This document shows positions 44,932 to 57,952 of a stretch of DNA of 64,000 nt, one piece after another. The translations under genes and the position numbers were made by a program. Below the pieces are notes generated by a model that searched no databases, was not told where the DNA came from, and was given only the letters and a program-made list of their open reading frames with translations. Positions within the stretch are counted from its first letter, which is position 1; every line of letters starts with the position of its first letter. Source of the DNA: Malaya genurostris. Taxonomy: Eukaryota; Arthropoda; Insecta; Diptera; Culicidae. The stretch is from NCBI RefSeq assembly GCF_030247185.1, contig NC_080571.1, positions 144,752,091 to 144,816,090 on the forward strand, in the 5' to 3' direction.

Positions 44932-47073
44932 GTGATAATATTGAATAACCCCCTCCGCTTATTAACAGATATTACGAAGCCAACCAAAAGTATCTGGAAT
45001 GTGTTTTCTTTTCTCTTACATTCCACTGTCCTGGCAATCGCAGCCGTTACACGAGGGGAGACCCATGGGAATTCGGGCAATCTAATATTAAAAGACCTTG
45101 GAATAACATGGATAGTAAGCGGCTTATATGACTTGGGGGTGAGTGTAAGTTTAGAAGAATTAGTAACTGATACGATTAGAATCACAAGGGACATAGGAAC
45201 CTTTTCGGACTCATGCTCGACTATAATAGAAGCACTGAACATGAGCCCATGCAACTCTCTGAAGGAATTGTTACAACGGGACTATGAAATTATGCAGGAA
45301 CTAGGGGGAGTAATAGGCACTCATGCGGGAAGACGAAAGCGCAGAAGTCTGTAGAGTGCGATAGGATTAATGGATTCTGAAGATAGAAGCAGACTAGACG
45401 AAAATATGAATAGGGTTCGCGGGAACGAAGAGAGATTAAAAGGAGCGACATACCAGCAGACGACGGTCATCGACTCGATTTATGACCTAGTAAATCAATC
45501 AGACCAGAAACTGGCAGAATCATACAGGGAAAACGAAAAGATGCAAGAAGCAATTATCAAAGATATGAATGGCCCCATTTTTACTAAAGAAATGCTAATA
45601 ACAGAAACAAGATTGTTAAACAAGGGACTAGAAATACAGAGTATCATAAGAAGAATACAGCGGCGACAAGCAGTAATAATAAAAATTTTAGCAGGTGAAG
45701 CTCGGGCATTGGACATAATAATGGAACTCGCAGAGCCCTAGAAACTTCTATTCCAAATGGAACAACAGGTACAAGGAACGGATACCATGGATTTCCCTCG
45801 TACCAAAGATGGGTATATAAGTTTAGAGATATTTGGCGCTACCAAGAACTCGTATGAAATAGACGAGAAAGGCGTACTACACCTGAAGCTCACGTTACCA
45901 CTAGTAAAGAAAAATAAGTTCGCAACCTTTCAAGGACTAGTCATGCCACGTTTACAGGACAACCTGGTAACCTTGGTCCACATAAAAAGGAACATTATAG
46001 TAGTCGAACAAAATAGAAGATGGGGATATGTAGTAGACCCCATTACGTACAGCAGATGTGCCGAGTATAAGAATTCAAGAATATGCGATTTCAAAAGCGT
46101 GGAAAGAAATCTGGAAGCAATCAGCGAGTGTCTCGCGAATTTGATGTATAAGGGATCAGCCGTAACCTGCGAGGCACGCGTCTTTAAAGTAAACCACACA
46201 ATTTGGCTTCAAGGGGAACGGAAAAACAAGTGGATTTATGTGGCTCCACACCATATAAGAAAAAATATAACAAGGAAGGACGGCAGTAGAGATGCGAGGA
46301 CAGATATTCACGGAATAGGAACCATAGAATTACAGCCAGGAATGACGCTGTCAACATACGAGGTGACTATCGAACATCAGTATAACGAAAAAGCAAACGA
46401 GACATTGTACCTGACCAAAGTAACAGAAGGTCCGATAGAAAACATGAGATTGTTAAAACACAAAGACATACCTATATTAAATAAGAAAGACAAGATATAC
46501 ACATTCATTGATAATAAGAGACTCTTTAACTTAGGAGTAGACGTGGAAAAGCTAAAAGGAGAGGTAGTAGAGCTACAAAACATAATTTACGCACCCTTGG
46601 AACATCCATGGTTAAGCACGGGAACTATGATCATAATATGTACAACAATGATGTCGGTATGTGCATTCTGTCGTAAAGGAAAGATATCATGTTGCAGTAG
46701 AAAAAGCGTAGTGACGGGAAGTGGACTGCGAAAAAATCAAATGGGCACAGGAATCGAATTGGGCGATATATCAAATGTCAGTAGCATAGAGAGAGGGAGA
46801 AGAAAATTATTAACCAAAGCCATGATATCGGGACCAATAGCAAACAACGAAGACGCCCAAATACAGAAACAGGAGGCCGCGGAAACAAACGAAAATATAA
46901 GAGACACACCAATGACACCACCGACGATCGCCGTTGAGAAAGTAAATATAAGTACATATGAAGAGCCCATATACCTAGAGACATTGACGACAGAAAATGG
47001 ACAGGAAAATAAGGAGCCCAAAGTCATAGCAACGAAATTTAAAAATAGTACCCGCAACATATCCGTTATTTAA
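44932..47073 (+). pseudogene. env: Errantivirus-like envelope (baculovirus F-like)
   Basis: Three frames in order: 44932-45354 (hydrophobic leader, ends in a furin-type RRKRR), 45370-45741 (helical, heptad-like stretch after the cleavage site) and 45757-47073 (large ectodomain, a transmembrane segment near 'TMIIICTTMMSVCAF' and a long cytoplasmic tail). The frames are separated by in-frame stops at 45352 and 45739 only. Env in insect Ty3/gypsy elements derives from an F-type fusion protein and can allow cell-to-cell passage. Here the stops directly after the cleavage site and mid-protein prevent a complete product. Confidence 0.82.
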
Positions 47074-49236
47074 AGAATGGCAGCTAAAGCACACAAAAAA
47101 AATATAATAATAATAATATATATAAATAAATATAACACTTGGGGAAAATGAAAAAAAAAACACAAACCAACGATACGACGAACGAATCGAAAAAAAAAAA
47201 CGAGGAATTGCGAAATTACGAAAAGAAATGGAAATTTTGCACTTTACTACGATTGTACGTATGATTATACGATAGTATGACCGGACAAGGGGATCATGAC
47301 CAGAATGAATGCGACTTGAGAAAAAAGAAAAAACGAGAAATGATGGACTCAAATGACAAGGATTTATTCACAATTGATTTGTCCCATTTTTACTAAAAGA
47401 AAAAAATCTAAGTATTTTTTTTAGATTAATAAAGCACCCCGTTGTCAACCTCAATAGGCCGATGGGAGGAGTTGCGGCCTGGATGCAGGAACCAAACCAA
47501 ACAATTTAGGGGAGGAGTAAAGCAATAGACAGGCGTAAGGGTAAGACGAAAATAGTTTACAGCGGCATGAAAGCGAGTTGTAGCATGGACACAAAAGACA
47601 GAAAGGGACTAATTTTATTAATAATAGCCAGCAACCTTCGCATGCCGCAACTCTAACATTGTTCTCTTTCACCCCATTTTTACAAAAAGAGAAAAGAAAG
47701 AAAAGGTGAATAAAATATATTATTACAATTGTCATTACAAAAAGAGAAAAGAAAGAAAAGGTGAATAAAATATATTATTACAATTGTCATTCGAAAAAAA
47801 AACGAATAAAATACAATGATGCGATACAATGGGAAGTTTTGATGATTACCGAGATATTTTAGAAATCATCACAGGCCGAAGAAAATGAAAAAAATGTATC
47901 AATTGATAGATTCTGAGGAAGGAACTAAGGATAATGATCAAAAGGGTGTAAATATAAAGAACGTATTCAAATGATGAAATTAAATATAAATAGAAGCAAT
48001 ATACCAGTAAATACTAGAACACTATAAATAGGATAAAAATGCATCGAACACAGATATTCAGACCATCGGAAAGCTAAATCATAGGCAAAGTTTTAGGAGT
48101 TTTTCTGGAAAAGTCCCAATAGCGTGTGATCACAGTAATGTTTGAGAACGGGCTGAAGGCAGGATGTCGGTAGTAAGCCCAATGCTACCTATGTAAAGGC
48201 GATACGAAAGGTTTGCAATCGTGGCAGCAGGCCAAGGATGGAGGGGACCACCTTTACCACTAGCAGATATCTTGGAGCGGAGACGAAGACGAAACGTACA
48301 TCGAGAACAATCGATCAAATGAAGGAAGACAGAGGACTCAAATTTACACGTTATGCGTATAAGGGAGACTTAAGCTACCTTCGTCCGGGTAATTCGAACC
48401 CTATTGATAATTCAGCGACCGGGCGACAGTACACACAATGAAGTTTGCCACATTTTACGCTGATCAGAGAGTAAGGATGCTCCTAACCTGCGACATATAA
48501 ATATGTGCTGAACATGTCAAAGGGCAACGAGAGAGCATCTTCAATTGACAAAATCCAGAGAAATGTACATTCGAACTTCCGAAAACAAGGGAATGGAAGT
48601 TACAAGTAAAGCAGCCATGGAGGTACTAGAAGGGCATCGATAATCCGAATTGACATGGATTAACATATGGAAAGTTAGAGTAACAGGAGTCGTGTCTCCG
48701 AAACCAGCAATCGATCTAATACAATTTCTGCAACGGAAAACCGTACAATTCAGTCACAGCTGGACCGCAACAATAGAAAAGGAATTGAAATCACAGAGCT
48801 TAACCATAAAAGGCGAAATATCAGTACTCGCCAGAGACGTCCTACGATAGGCGATAATACTCCGTATTCCGAGATCCAGAGAGTACAGTAAAGAAGGAGG
48901 CGGAACCTGACATCCACGGTCTGAAACCACGAGAGATCAGTAACCACGAAGGATGGGAAACAGACCCGGGGCAGAAGATGACGACGAGATGAAGCAGCAT
49001 GCAACGGCAGAAGGAATGCCCACGCTAGGACCAACGTAAAATTAGGGACATAAAAAGATTATCATTAAGTTATGAAAATTTCATTGTATAAAGCCGCAGA
49101 AGAGAATGAAAAAAAAGGTAATGAAAACTATACAAAAATTTTTTGTACCCATATCCTCGTACCTAAGTCCGATACCATCACAATCGACTTGATGTTAACC
49201 CTTAAGGTATCATCAAGCTCAGTAAGTAAGGGGGCA
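47074..49236 (+). other. Post-env region up to 3' LTR
   Basis: 2.1 kb without recognised gene. Contains a 55-bp tandem duplication (about 47683-47792, 'gaataaaatatattattac' twice). Ends in a polypurine tract 'agtaagtaaggggg' next to the LTR. Unusually long for this family. Confidence 0.6.
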
Positions 49237-49787
49237 TGTAGCGCCCTTAGCGAATTTGCTGCATTGCTAGTTTGCATTGGCGCAGCAGTTTTTGTTTACA
49301 CGCTCTTGGAATGCGCTCGGGGTTGCTGAGATGTTTTTGTTTGCGCGACACTGAGGTGCCCTGCGTAAGCAAAGAAATTTCAGGGACCACCGAAGCAAAG
49401 AAATTTCACGGACAACCGCGGTAACGGTCACGATGGTCTCGGGTTTAGGCCGAACAGTTAGTGAAAACAACCGAACGAAAGCTCGCAAGAGAAGACTTCG
49501 GAAGAAAGTCGGATGAACTTCTGCATCCGCAATGTACTAAAACTTTCGGGCTTCACCCGAAGAATAAGTAATAGAGGATTTATAAAAAGCCTTCTTACAA
49601 GGAATTAGGAAGCAGTCGAGTTTTAATTAGTAAGCAGTCGAGTTTTAATTAGTTAGCAGTCGAGTCGCCATAAGAAAATGCAAATTTGAGAATAAGCTAG
49701 AACAGAAGAAGAGAAAGTTAGGTATAAAAATTAAAATTAAATTTGAATAAAGTTCACTTGTAATTGGTAAAAAAAGTCCAATATCCT
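49237..49787 (+). repeat. Ty3/gypsy 3' LTR and adjoining sequence
   Basis: TGTAGCGCCCTTAG onward matches 37108-37592. After the short 22-bp array it continues through a unique stretch with 'ttgaataaagttcacttg', which may carry the polyadenylation signal. The BEL element starts at 49788 in the distal part or just beyond this LTR. Confidence 0.8.
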
Positions 49788-50101
49788 TGTTAGTGCACAA
49801 TCTTGACAGCACGAAGAATTTTTTGTAATGATCGACGTTACACCTCTCGCTTGCTGCGATCTTAAATTTTGATGTTAGGTAGAAGAGTGTAAGCGAAGCG
49901 GGAAGGTAAAGGCGCAGAGTTTCAGCGCGAAAAGCGAGCGTGTAGGACGCATTGTTTAAATGAAATGAAATCTATAGCATGTAAAAATTTGAATTGCAAC
50001 GGAAATAGAAGTCAAAATAGAAAGCATGGAGTGTTTCCTTCAAAATTAATGAGTTCCGACCCTCTGAAGAAGTTTACAATTTTTAAGTCCAAAATTAAAC
50101 A
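49788..50101 (+). repeat. BEL/Pao 5' LTR (314 bp)
   Basis: TGTTAGTGCACAATC to 'aaaattaaaca'. Same length as the 3' LTR at 56750, with about 25 differences by eye, so the insertion is not recent. Flanks ATCCT (left) and ATCCC (right of the 3' LTR) are a 5-bp duplication with one change. A primer-binding region 'tggtcctaacgaaccgg' follows directly. Confidence 0.88.
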
Positions 50102-50313
50102 TGGTCCTAACGAACCGGATCAAATGATAAAGTCGTTCGAATCCTAGAAAGATCGGAAAAAGTGCAAGTGTATGAAACAATAAGTAGTGTTATTGAAAAT
50201 AACAGTGAAGCAGTTAACAGTGAACTTATGAAACATCCATCCCCAAGTATCGTGTTTATGGACTTGGCTGTAATCCGTACTTGGTTCGGACATAAGGTTC
50301 GAAATGTGGTGAA

Positions 50314-51658
50314 GTGCTTATGGTAATGCTCAAAAATAGTTTAGGAGATCCTGGAAGCAGCAGTGTCTTAGAGCAAACAGACTTTCCTTCAACTCCAGCA
50401 AGTAGGCGAAAACAGAAGAAAAAGAAATTACAGGATAAAATCCGCATCATGGAACAGATTGAGTTACTCGTCCATCGCCGAGGCCAGGCGAAAGGTAAGG
50501 TGACACGAACTCTTAACACCATATACCCCGATGGTAATGAGGAGATACAACAATTAAGTGAAGCGCAAATCCGGGTGTTCATAAAAAAATTGGAGGCAGC
50601 TCAAAAGGAGTACCATACGATACACGAAAGCATCCTCAGTTTGGTGTCAGCGGAAAACCGAGAAGGCCACAACCAACATTATTTGGATTTTGACGATCTA
50701 CATGACCAGGTCGCCATTTTGCTGGAGGAACAACTAGTCGCAATGAATACCGCAACACGAGCAAACGCCAGCCTTTCATCACTTAATGCACTTGCATCAC
50801 ATCAACCTCAAGTTCTAGTCCTTCAACCTTTGCGAATACCGATTCCTTCATTCGACGGTCGATATGAAAGTTGGCCTAAATTTAAGGACATGTTTAAAGA
50901 TCTAGTCGATAAGACACACGATTCTCCAGCAGTAAAACTTTATTATCTAGATAAGACTTTGATTGGTAGTGCAGCTGGTCTAATTGACGCCAAAACCATA
51001 AATGAAGAAAATTACGTTCGTGCTTGGGAAATACTTGAGGAAAGGTATGAAAATACACGCCACCCGATTGACACCCACATTCATGCACTATTGAATCTCA
51101 AGAGCATGGTTAAGGAAAACCATACTGAACTTCGAAGTTTGATGGAAGAATGTACAAGACATGTAGAAAGTCTAAAGTTTCTGGAACAAGAGTTCAAGGG
51201 AGTATCGAAACTAATTGTCATTCATCTACTCGCCGCAGCACTATACAAGGAAACCAGAAGACGATGGGAATGTACCGTAAAGCACGGCGATCTGCCCAAC
51301 TATAACCAAATTAGAGTTCCTGAAGGAGCAGAGCTTCATTTTGGAAAGATGTGACAGCTTGAACTCGAAACCAGCACAAAACCAACACAAACCAACAAAA
51401 AACCAAGGTGCTACGAAAATGGAGTACAAATGTGATTTTTGTGGTAAACCCCATCAAAATTTTACTTGTTCTGAATTCAAAACACTACCAATGCAACATA
51501 GACTGGCTAAGGTCCGTGAACGCAATATGTGTTTCAATTGTTTGATAAAGGGTCATCGAAGTAAGCATTGCCCATCGGATAGAACCTGTTCAAAATGCAA
51601 ACGGCATCACCACACTCTACTCCATGCAGAAGATAAGTCGAAGTCAATGATAGAGTAG
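50314..51658 (+). pseudogene. gag: BEL/Pao Gag
   Basis: Frame 50314-51354 opens at GTG; the first ATGs are at 50320 and 50326. A basic start is followed by a long helical region and the DUF1759 capsid block ('IPIPSFDGRYESWPKFKDMF', 'LDKTLIGSAAGLID'). A frameshift near 51345 puts the nucleocapsid in frame 51341-51658, with knuckles 'CDFCGKPHQNFTC', 'CFNCLIKGHRSKHC' and 'CSKCKRHHHTLLH'. Forms the particle of this Belpaoviridae-type element. Confidence 0.87.
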
Positions 51659-52479
51659 CAAAGGTAACTTTACAATCAACCCCAACAGACAAGGTTCTGG
51701 TTCCGGAATGCAATTCACAAGATGCAGTTAATCTAACATCCGCTAACTGCTGCAATGCAAATATGCCAACCTTGCAAGTGTTACTCCTCACAGCAGTAGT
51801 GGATATATTCGATCAAGGCAACAAAGTTCACCCATGCAGAATTTTATTAGATAGTGCATCTCAAGTCAATTTGATCTCAAAAGCTTAGGTAAGGTCGTTG
51901 GATTTAAATCAGTTCCATTCCAATGTCACCGTGGCTGGAGTCAACAACACTAGAACTCATGCTTTAACTGGTAGTGTGATCCATATTCGTTCGAGGTATT
52001 CTAGTTTCGAAGCCAATATCAAATGCTTGGTAGCCGAAAATGTCACAGCGGTCCCAACGTCCACAATAAACATTCGTCAACGGGAACTGCCTCCTGTAAT
52101 ACAACTAGCTGATCATAGTTTTAATCAATCTGGTAAGGTGGATTTACTTCTTGGTAATCAATTATTTTTGATGATTCAGTTGCCTGGTGAAGTCCAGTTG
52201 GCAGATAATTTACCAAAGCTACGCGAAACCCAATTTGGCTGGGTTGTTGGTGGTGGGTGCGATGCTAGTGAAATATCAGAAACAATAGTTCATTTTCACT
52301 CTGCCGTACTACAAGAACTAAGCCAATCTGTGAAGCGATTCTGGGAAGTTAAAGAATTCAAGGGCGATGTCAAGATGTCTAGTGAAGAAATCGAATGTAA
52401 ACTTCACTTTCTAGACACACATCGTCAAGATACCACTGAAATGTATATAGTAGAGCTACCTCTCAAAGAATGTGTCTGA
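51659..52479 (+). pseudogene. pol: BEL/Pao protease region
   Basis: Around 51840 the sequence encodes 'RILLDSASQVNLIS', the aspartic protease signature in its LDSAS form. Frame 51898-52479 continues with 'VDLLLGNQLF' and 'TQFGWVVGG', typical of the protease-RT linker of BEL elements. A TAG at about 51885 interrupts. Confidence 0.82.
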
Positions 52480-52522
52480 GTTAGTCAATTCCCGTTTTTT
52501 GGCACTGTAAAGATTTTACGCT

Positions 52523-53650
52523 TTGGAGAGAAAACTCGCACAGCAACCTGATTTAGAGGAGCAATATGTGAATTTCATGAAGGAGAACGAGGAGCTAGGT
52601 CACTGCAAAGAGATAAATGAAAATATGGATCCAGGTGATATAAGAAAATGGTACCTACCTCACCACTCCGTTATACGTCCGTCGAATACGACAACCAAAT
52701 GCCGTGTAGTATTTGATGCTTCCGCCAAGGTAGACGGAATGTCTCTTAATGATGCAATGAAGGTAGGTGGGTTGAAGCAAAACTCCTTGATTTCGATCCT
52801 CCTACGTTTCCGATTCCCACGGTACGTGTTAACGACTGATGTAGCCAAAATGTATCGGCAAATTTTAGTAGACAAAAAGCATTCGCCCCTTCAGCGAGTG
52901 TTTTGGAGAACGGAAGTAACAAGTCCCGTGAAAGTGTTAGAGTTAACAACGGTTACTTATGGTACCGCATGTGCACCTTTTCTGGCCACGAGAGCGCTCC
53001 AGCAATTAGCTAGAGATGAGAGATACAGATTCCCTATTGCGGCTAACATAGTCGAAGAGGATTTCTATGTAGATATCGCGTTATTTGGATTCGATACAAT
53101 TTCGGACGCAATAGAAGCTCAATCGGAGTTGATTCAGCTTTTAAAGACCGGTGGGTTTAAATTGCACAAGTGGTCGTCTAACTGTCCAGTATTGTTAGAG
53201 GTCATCCCTGAAGCTGATCTTGAAGAATTTACTAGTATAGTAATATCCGGTATCAGTGATGTCATAGAGACTTTGGGTCTTCTGTGGGATCCAACGAGCG
53301 ATGATTTAATTTTCACGTCACCATCACCGACGCCCTACGAACGACCAACGAAGCGACAAATTCTCTCGTTAGTAGCAAGCTTATTCGATCCTATTGAGAT
53401 TATTGCACCAGTGGTTTTAATCGGAAAGCTATTGATGCAACAAATCTGGGAACGGAAGATGGGTTGGGATGAACCTATACCGAACGATTTACTGAGCGAA
53501 TGGAACCATTTCCTGAAGGCAATTCAAAACATCGACAAAATCCGAATGCCAAGAAGGGTTGTGGCAATGCTACTGTGTATGAACTTCATAGTTATGCAGA
53601 CGCTTCCCAATCTGCGTATGGAGTTTGTGTTTACAGGCCATTATTCCTAA
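52523..53650 (+). pseudogene. pol: BEL/Pao reverse transcriptase
   Basis: 'WYLPHHSVIRPSNTTTKCR' and 'VVFDASAKVDGMSLND' open the domain; 'YVLTTDVAKMYRQILVD' is motif A; 'TYGTACAPFLATRALQQLA' is the following block. The active site reads FYVDIALFG where BEL elements have YVDD, so the second catalytic Asp is lost (about 53070). The frame is otherwise open to 53650. Confidence 0.88.
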
Positions 53651-54075
53651 TAGTCCAGCTTCAACAAAATTTTTTTGCGCTAAATCAAAATTAGTGTCAA
53701 AACCCGTGCTTACGATCCCACGCAAGGAGCTTTTGGCCGCTCTTTTGTCACACCGAACAGTGAAGAAGACCTTGGAGGCTGCAAATAAACCGTTTAGAAA
53801 AATTATTTCATGGTCGGATAGTCAGGTGGTTCTTGCTTGATTGAAAAAGAAGCCTGATCAGTTAGAAATATTTGTACGAAACAGTCAGTGAAATCATCTC
53901 TACGGGTCAGCATTTTGAATGGAGATATGTACGATCAGCAGACAACCCTGCAGACATAGTATCACGTGGCCAATCCGCAGAGAAGTTGATAAAATTAGAT
54001 GTGGTGGAATTGTGTTCGAGGAGGGGAACACTATACAAAGGAAGTTCCTGAACTGTTAATAGATGAATCTGAACC
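53500..54075 (+). pseudogene. pol: BEL/Pao RNase H remnant
   Basis: Frames 53500-53694 and 53625-53840 carry 'ELHSYADASQSAYGVCVY' (first catalytic Asp), 'IPRKELLAALLS' (Glu) and 'IISWSDSQVVLA' (Asp), then a TGA at 53838. Frameshifts separate the blocks. Confidence 0.82.
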
Positions 54076-54107
54076 AGAGCTTTGTCCGACTGTTATAACA
54101 AGCATGG

Positions 54108-56740
54108 TTACTCATTGAAAAAATCGAGTCTTTTCGAAAACGGCAGCGTATTTTTGCCTATGTCGTGCGATTTTACCGGAATTGTAAGGAAACAAGTAAA
54201 GAGAAGCGCATAATGTGTAGATACCCAACGACATCGAAAGTGCGAGAGTCTATGAAGATCATAGTGAAGACAATTCAACATATGGAATTCGCCTCCGAAA
54301 TTGCCAAGCTCGAGAAGGGTAAGCCTTCTAAGAAGTTCCATAATTTAAGTCCATTTCTAGACGATGGTATGCTGCGAGTAGGAGGCCGGCTTCGCCACTC
54401 AAACCTGCCTTATTCAACCAAGCATCAATACATTTTACCTCACCACAACATAGTTGTTCAAAACTAGTCCGGTGCATTCACAAAGAAAACTTGCATGTTG
54501 GTCGTTTAGTACTTTTGGCTACCGTTCGGCGACAGTTTTGGGTAACAAACGCAAGGTCAGTTGTTCGCAAAATCACTCGTAGTTGCGTCCAATGTTTCAA
54601 GGTTTATCCCATCATCACAGGACAATTAATGGGAGATCAGTTCGCTCGTACATCTCATCCAAGTCAGTCGATATAACAAAACCGCTTACGTTCGGGACAG
54701 AAGATACCAAGTACAATATTGTGTAGTGAACAATAGACCTCGACATGAGTGAACCAAACGAACAAAAGCTACCGCCGACATGAAAGAATAGAATTGTTGT
54801 TGACTTCAGGCAGTGCAAAATTTGACCTTCGATACGAGAACTTGAAGCTTTGCTTAAGGAGCAAATGTATCTTGATATTAAACGTGTGCATTTACTTCAA
54901 TGTAATATGACAAATAATGTTGTTTACATCCAGTTTTATAGAGAGTTGGATGCAATTCAATTCGCAAAAGACAATAACAATGTGCACTATGTGGAACACG
55001 AGAACATTAAGTACTACATTCCAGTATATATGGAATATAGTGCTATAGAAGTGCGTATGCATGATCTTCCCTCAAGCGTCACCGATTCATATATTCGCAA
55101 AACTATGTCCCAATACGGAGAGATTCTCTCTATCGAAAAAGAAAAGTGGATGAATTTTTTCCCCGGTATTCTAAATGGCGTACGTGTATTACGCATACAC
55201 TTGAAGAAGCCTATACCTTCTTATGTGATTTTCGGTCAAGATACAAGAATTCCGTGCAAATCACTTGTTACCTATGACAATCAGATGGCCACATGTCAGT
55301 ATTGTCAAAAAGCTGTTCACTACGGTAAGCCATGTGATAAGCTGTACAAGGAGACATTAACACCAAAGGGCAAAAGTGCTTCCGTCACACCAACCCCAAT
55401 CAACCCCAGTACACCTGTAACAGCCACCAACAACAATGAAGCATCCCCTTCAACGAAACCATCAGTATCAGTATAGATCAAAGTACACCAGCTGAAGTTA
55501 ACAACTTACCCTCCAACCAACCAGCAACTGCAACCAATGCACAACAAGGCGCATCTACAGCAGCTCTCAACAAGCCCAAGACTACGATCAACAAGGAAAA
55601 CGAATATAAAACGGAAATCACACACAACACCGACGATGAAGCAATGGATGATGAGATAAGCCGCGGACGAAGTGACCCCCGATCCTCGTTGGATGGAAAT
55701 GGAAACTCATCTCCCCCTAGAAAAAGGGTGAAAACGAGATTCAATAGCCAAAAAAAAATTTAAGTAACAAAACTGTAAGCCAATCGGCCACGTAAAGCTT
55801 TTACGCAAAACGGCCAGAATCAAAATTTTATTATAAAAAAAATTAATGGGAGATCTTCCATCGACTCGTTGTGACAGAATACTGTGATTTCAAAGAGTTG
55901 GATTAGATTTTGCTGGTCCTTCTTTGATTAAGCAAGCTGGAAGAAGGGCAGCACCAGTTAAGGGGACATATGTGTGTTTGTGTGCATGGTAACGAAAGGT
56001 ATTCATCTTGAGGCTGTCGAAAATTTGTCCACCAAAGCATTCATTGCCGCGCTGTTTCGGTTCGTTTCCCGCCGTGGCGTCCCTCAAGAGTTATTGTCCG
56101 ATAACGGGACAAATTTTGTAGGTGCGAAACATGAGCTGCATGACTTGTGTCAGCTTTTCAAGCTGCAACAAATGGAAAGGAAAATTTTTGAATTTTGTCA
56201 ACTGTCAAATGTCAAATGAATCCCCCAGGCGCATTTCATATAGGGGGCATTTGGGAGGCAGGTGTAAAGAGCGTTAAAACAATTTTGAAAAGATTATGCA
56301 AAACATCGCTACTAACTATGGTGGAATTTGCTACATTATTATGTCAAATTGAGGCCATCCTCAATTCTCGACCATTGTATGCGCATTCTGATGATACAAT
56401 AGATCCCGAAGCACTGACGCCTGGACACTTTTCGATCGATCGATCGCTGACAGCAATTCCGGAACCTTCCTACGATGAGATTTACAAAAATAATCTGTCG
56501 CGATGGCAAGTACTTCGTGACAATTTTTGGAAGCGCTGGTCTCACGAATATCTGGTTAAAGGAAGATAATCTACCACCACAGTCATGGAGACTTGGAAGG
56601 ATTCGAACCACTTACCCGGGTCCTGACAATATGGTACGAGTTGTCGAGTTGCAGACGTCGTCCGGAATACTACGGAGGCCAGTACACAAGCTAACACCGC
56701 TCCCAATTCTGGATAACTTGGAGTTTACAGCAACTTTCGG
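54108..56740 (+). pseudogene. pol: BEL/Pao integrase, interrupted by a half-LINE
   Basis: N-terminal linker with 'LRVGGRLRHSNLPY' (54360-54420), zinc-binding part with 'CVQC' (54590), then the half-LINE at 54639-55841. The core resumes at about 55856 with 'GLDFAGPS' (first Asp, about 55900), 'LLSDNGTNFVGA' (second Asp, 56090) and a Glu-containing 'GGIWEAGVKSVK' (56240). The C-terminal DUF5641-type block 'PPQSWRLGRI' to 'VHKLTPLPI' ends near 56710. Several frameshifts lie in addition to the insertion. Confidence 0.87.
54639..55841 (+). mobile_element. ORF1-only half-LINE, copy 2, inside BEL integrase
   Basis: 1203 bp bounded by a perfect 14-bp duplication ATTAATGGGAGATC (54625-54638 and 55842-55855), which is host integrase sequence. 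Order: 5' UTR, ORF1 (ATG 54744; an early TGA, then 54850-55476 and a shifted tail to about 55760), 3' UTR and A tail. ORF1 has the same 'CQYCQKAVHYGKPC' knuckle as copy 1. The tail is joined to ORF1 directly, without ORF2. Confidence 0.92.
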
Positions 56741-56749
56741 TGTGGAGGA

Positions 56750-57063
56750 TGTTTGTGCACAATTTTGACAGCACGAAGAAGTTTTTTTAATGTTCTACTG
56801 TACACCCTTCACTTGCTGCGATCGAAAATTTTGATGTTAGGTAGAAAAGTGTAAACGAATTGGGAAGGTAAAGAAGCGTGGTTTCAGCGCGAAAAGCGAG
56901 CGTGTATGACGCATTGTTTAAATGAAATGAAATCTATAGCATATAAAAATTTGAACTACAACGGAAATAGAAGTCAAAATAGAAAGCATTAAGTGTTTCC
57001 TTCAAATTTAATGAGTTCCGACTTTCTGAAGAAGTTTACAATTTTTAAGTCCAAAATTAAACA
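56750..57063 (+). repeat. BEL/Pao 3' LTR (314 bp)
   Basis: TGTTTGTGCACAATTT to 'aaaattaaaca', preceded by purine-rich 'ggtgtggagga'. Confidence 0.88.
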
Positions 57064-57952
57064 ATCCCAAATGTTGGGATACCGAATATCCCAAATGGCG
57101 ACCATGAATAAAGTGACGAGTTAGCACCGTTTGAGCGTAGCGTTGGGCTCCGATGCGATAAATTGAAGGAATTTTCCAAACTACAAAAGTGCTCCGATGG
57201 GACGAATTGAAGGAATTTTCCAAAATACAAAAGTGCTCCGATGTGACGAACTGAAGGAATTTTCCAAAATACAAAAGTGCTCCGATGTGACGAATTGAAG
57301 AAATTTTTCAAAAGACAAAAATGCTCCGATGTGATGGATTGAAGGAATTTTCAAAATACAAAATATCGCAAGTGAGGATCAGAACCGGACAGGTACAGGA
57401 AGCAAAATTTTCTAAAAATGAAACCAGACCACACAACAGCAGAGAAGTCACCGGAGTCATCAATATAAGGTATAGTGATAAGTTATTAAATTTCTGCAAT
57501 AGGAGTTAGGAGATAGAATAGTTCCAAAATGGGATGGTTCTCGACCGATGAAACCGTCAATAATAATATTACAGAATTACCAATACATACAGTACATATA
57601 TTTTGAAGTTAGACTGAAGCTATTAAAATGGAACGGATCCTTAACGACAAATGGTAACTATGAGTGCTACAAACTTCACAAGAATTGAATGAGAGGGTCA
57701 ATGAAACCCGTAAAGTAAAAATTCAAAAAGAACACGCCTGTGGGTATTACTGCTTGTTAATGACTCAGAAAGAGCACATTAGCTACTACAAGTGCGACAG
57801 CAAAAATACGTATACATTTCAATTGTTCTACTTGACTGTAATAATGCAAAATTATACGGAAATAGTATGAAATGCAATATTATACGGAAATAGAAAAAAA
57901 TTATACCTACATAAATAAATCAATCAATACCAAATTATGAAGAAAAACGTGT
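57064..57952. repeat. Sequence after BEL with 44-bp minisatellite
   Basis: Five tandem units of 44 bp at 57143-57360 ('gctccgatgtgacgaattg' plus 'aaggaattttccaaaatac'). Flanking sequence to 57952 has frames up to 68 codons without a domain. Confidence 0.75.

Noticed and set aside
46975..47352. Minus-strand 125-aa hydrophobic frame
   Set aside because: Antisense to the env tail and a low-complexity 3' region; a shadow.
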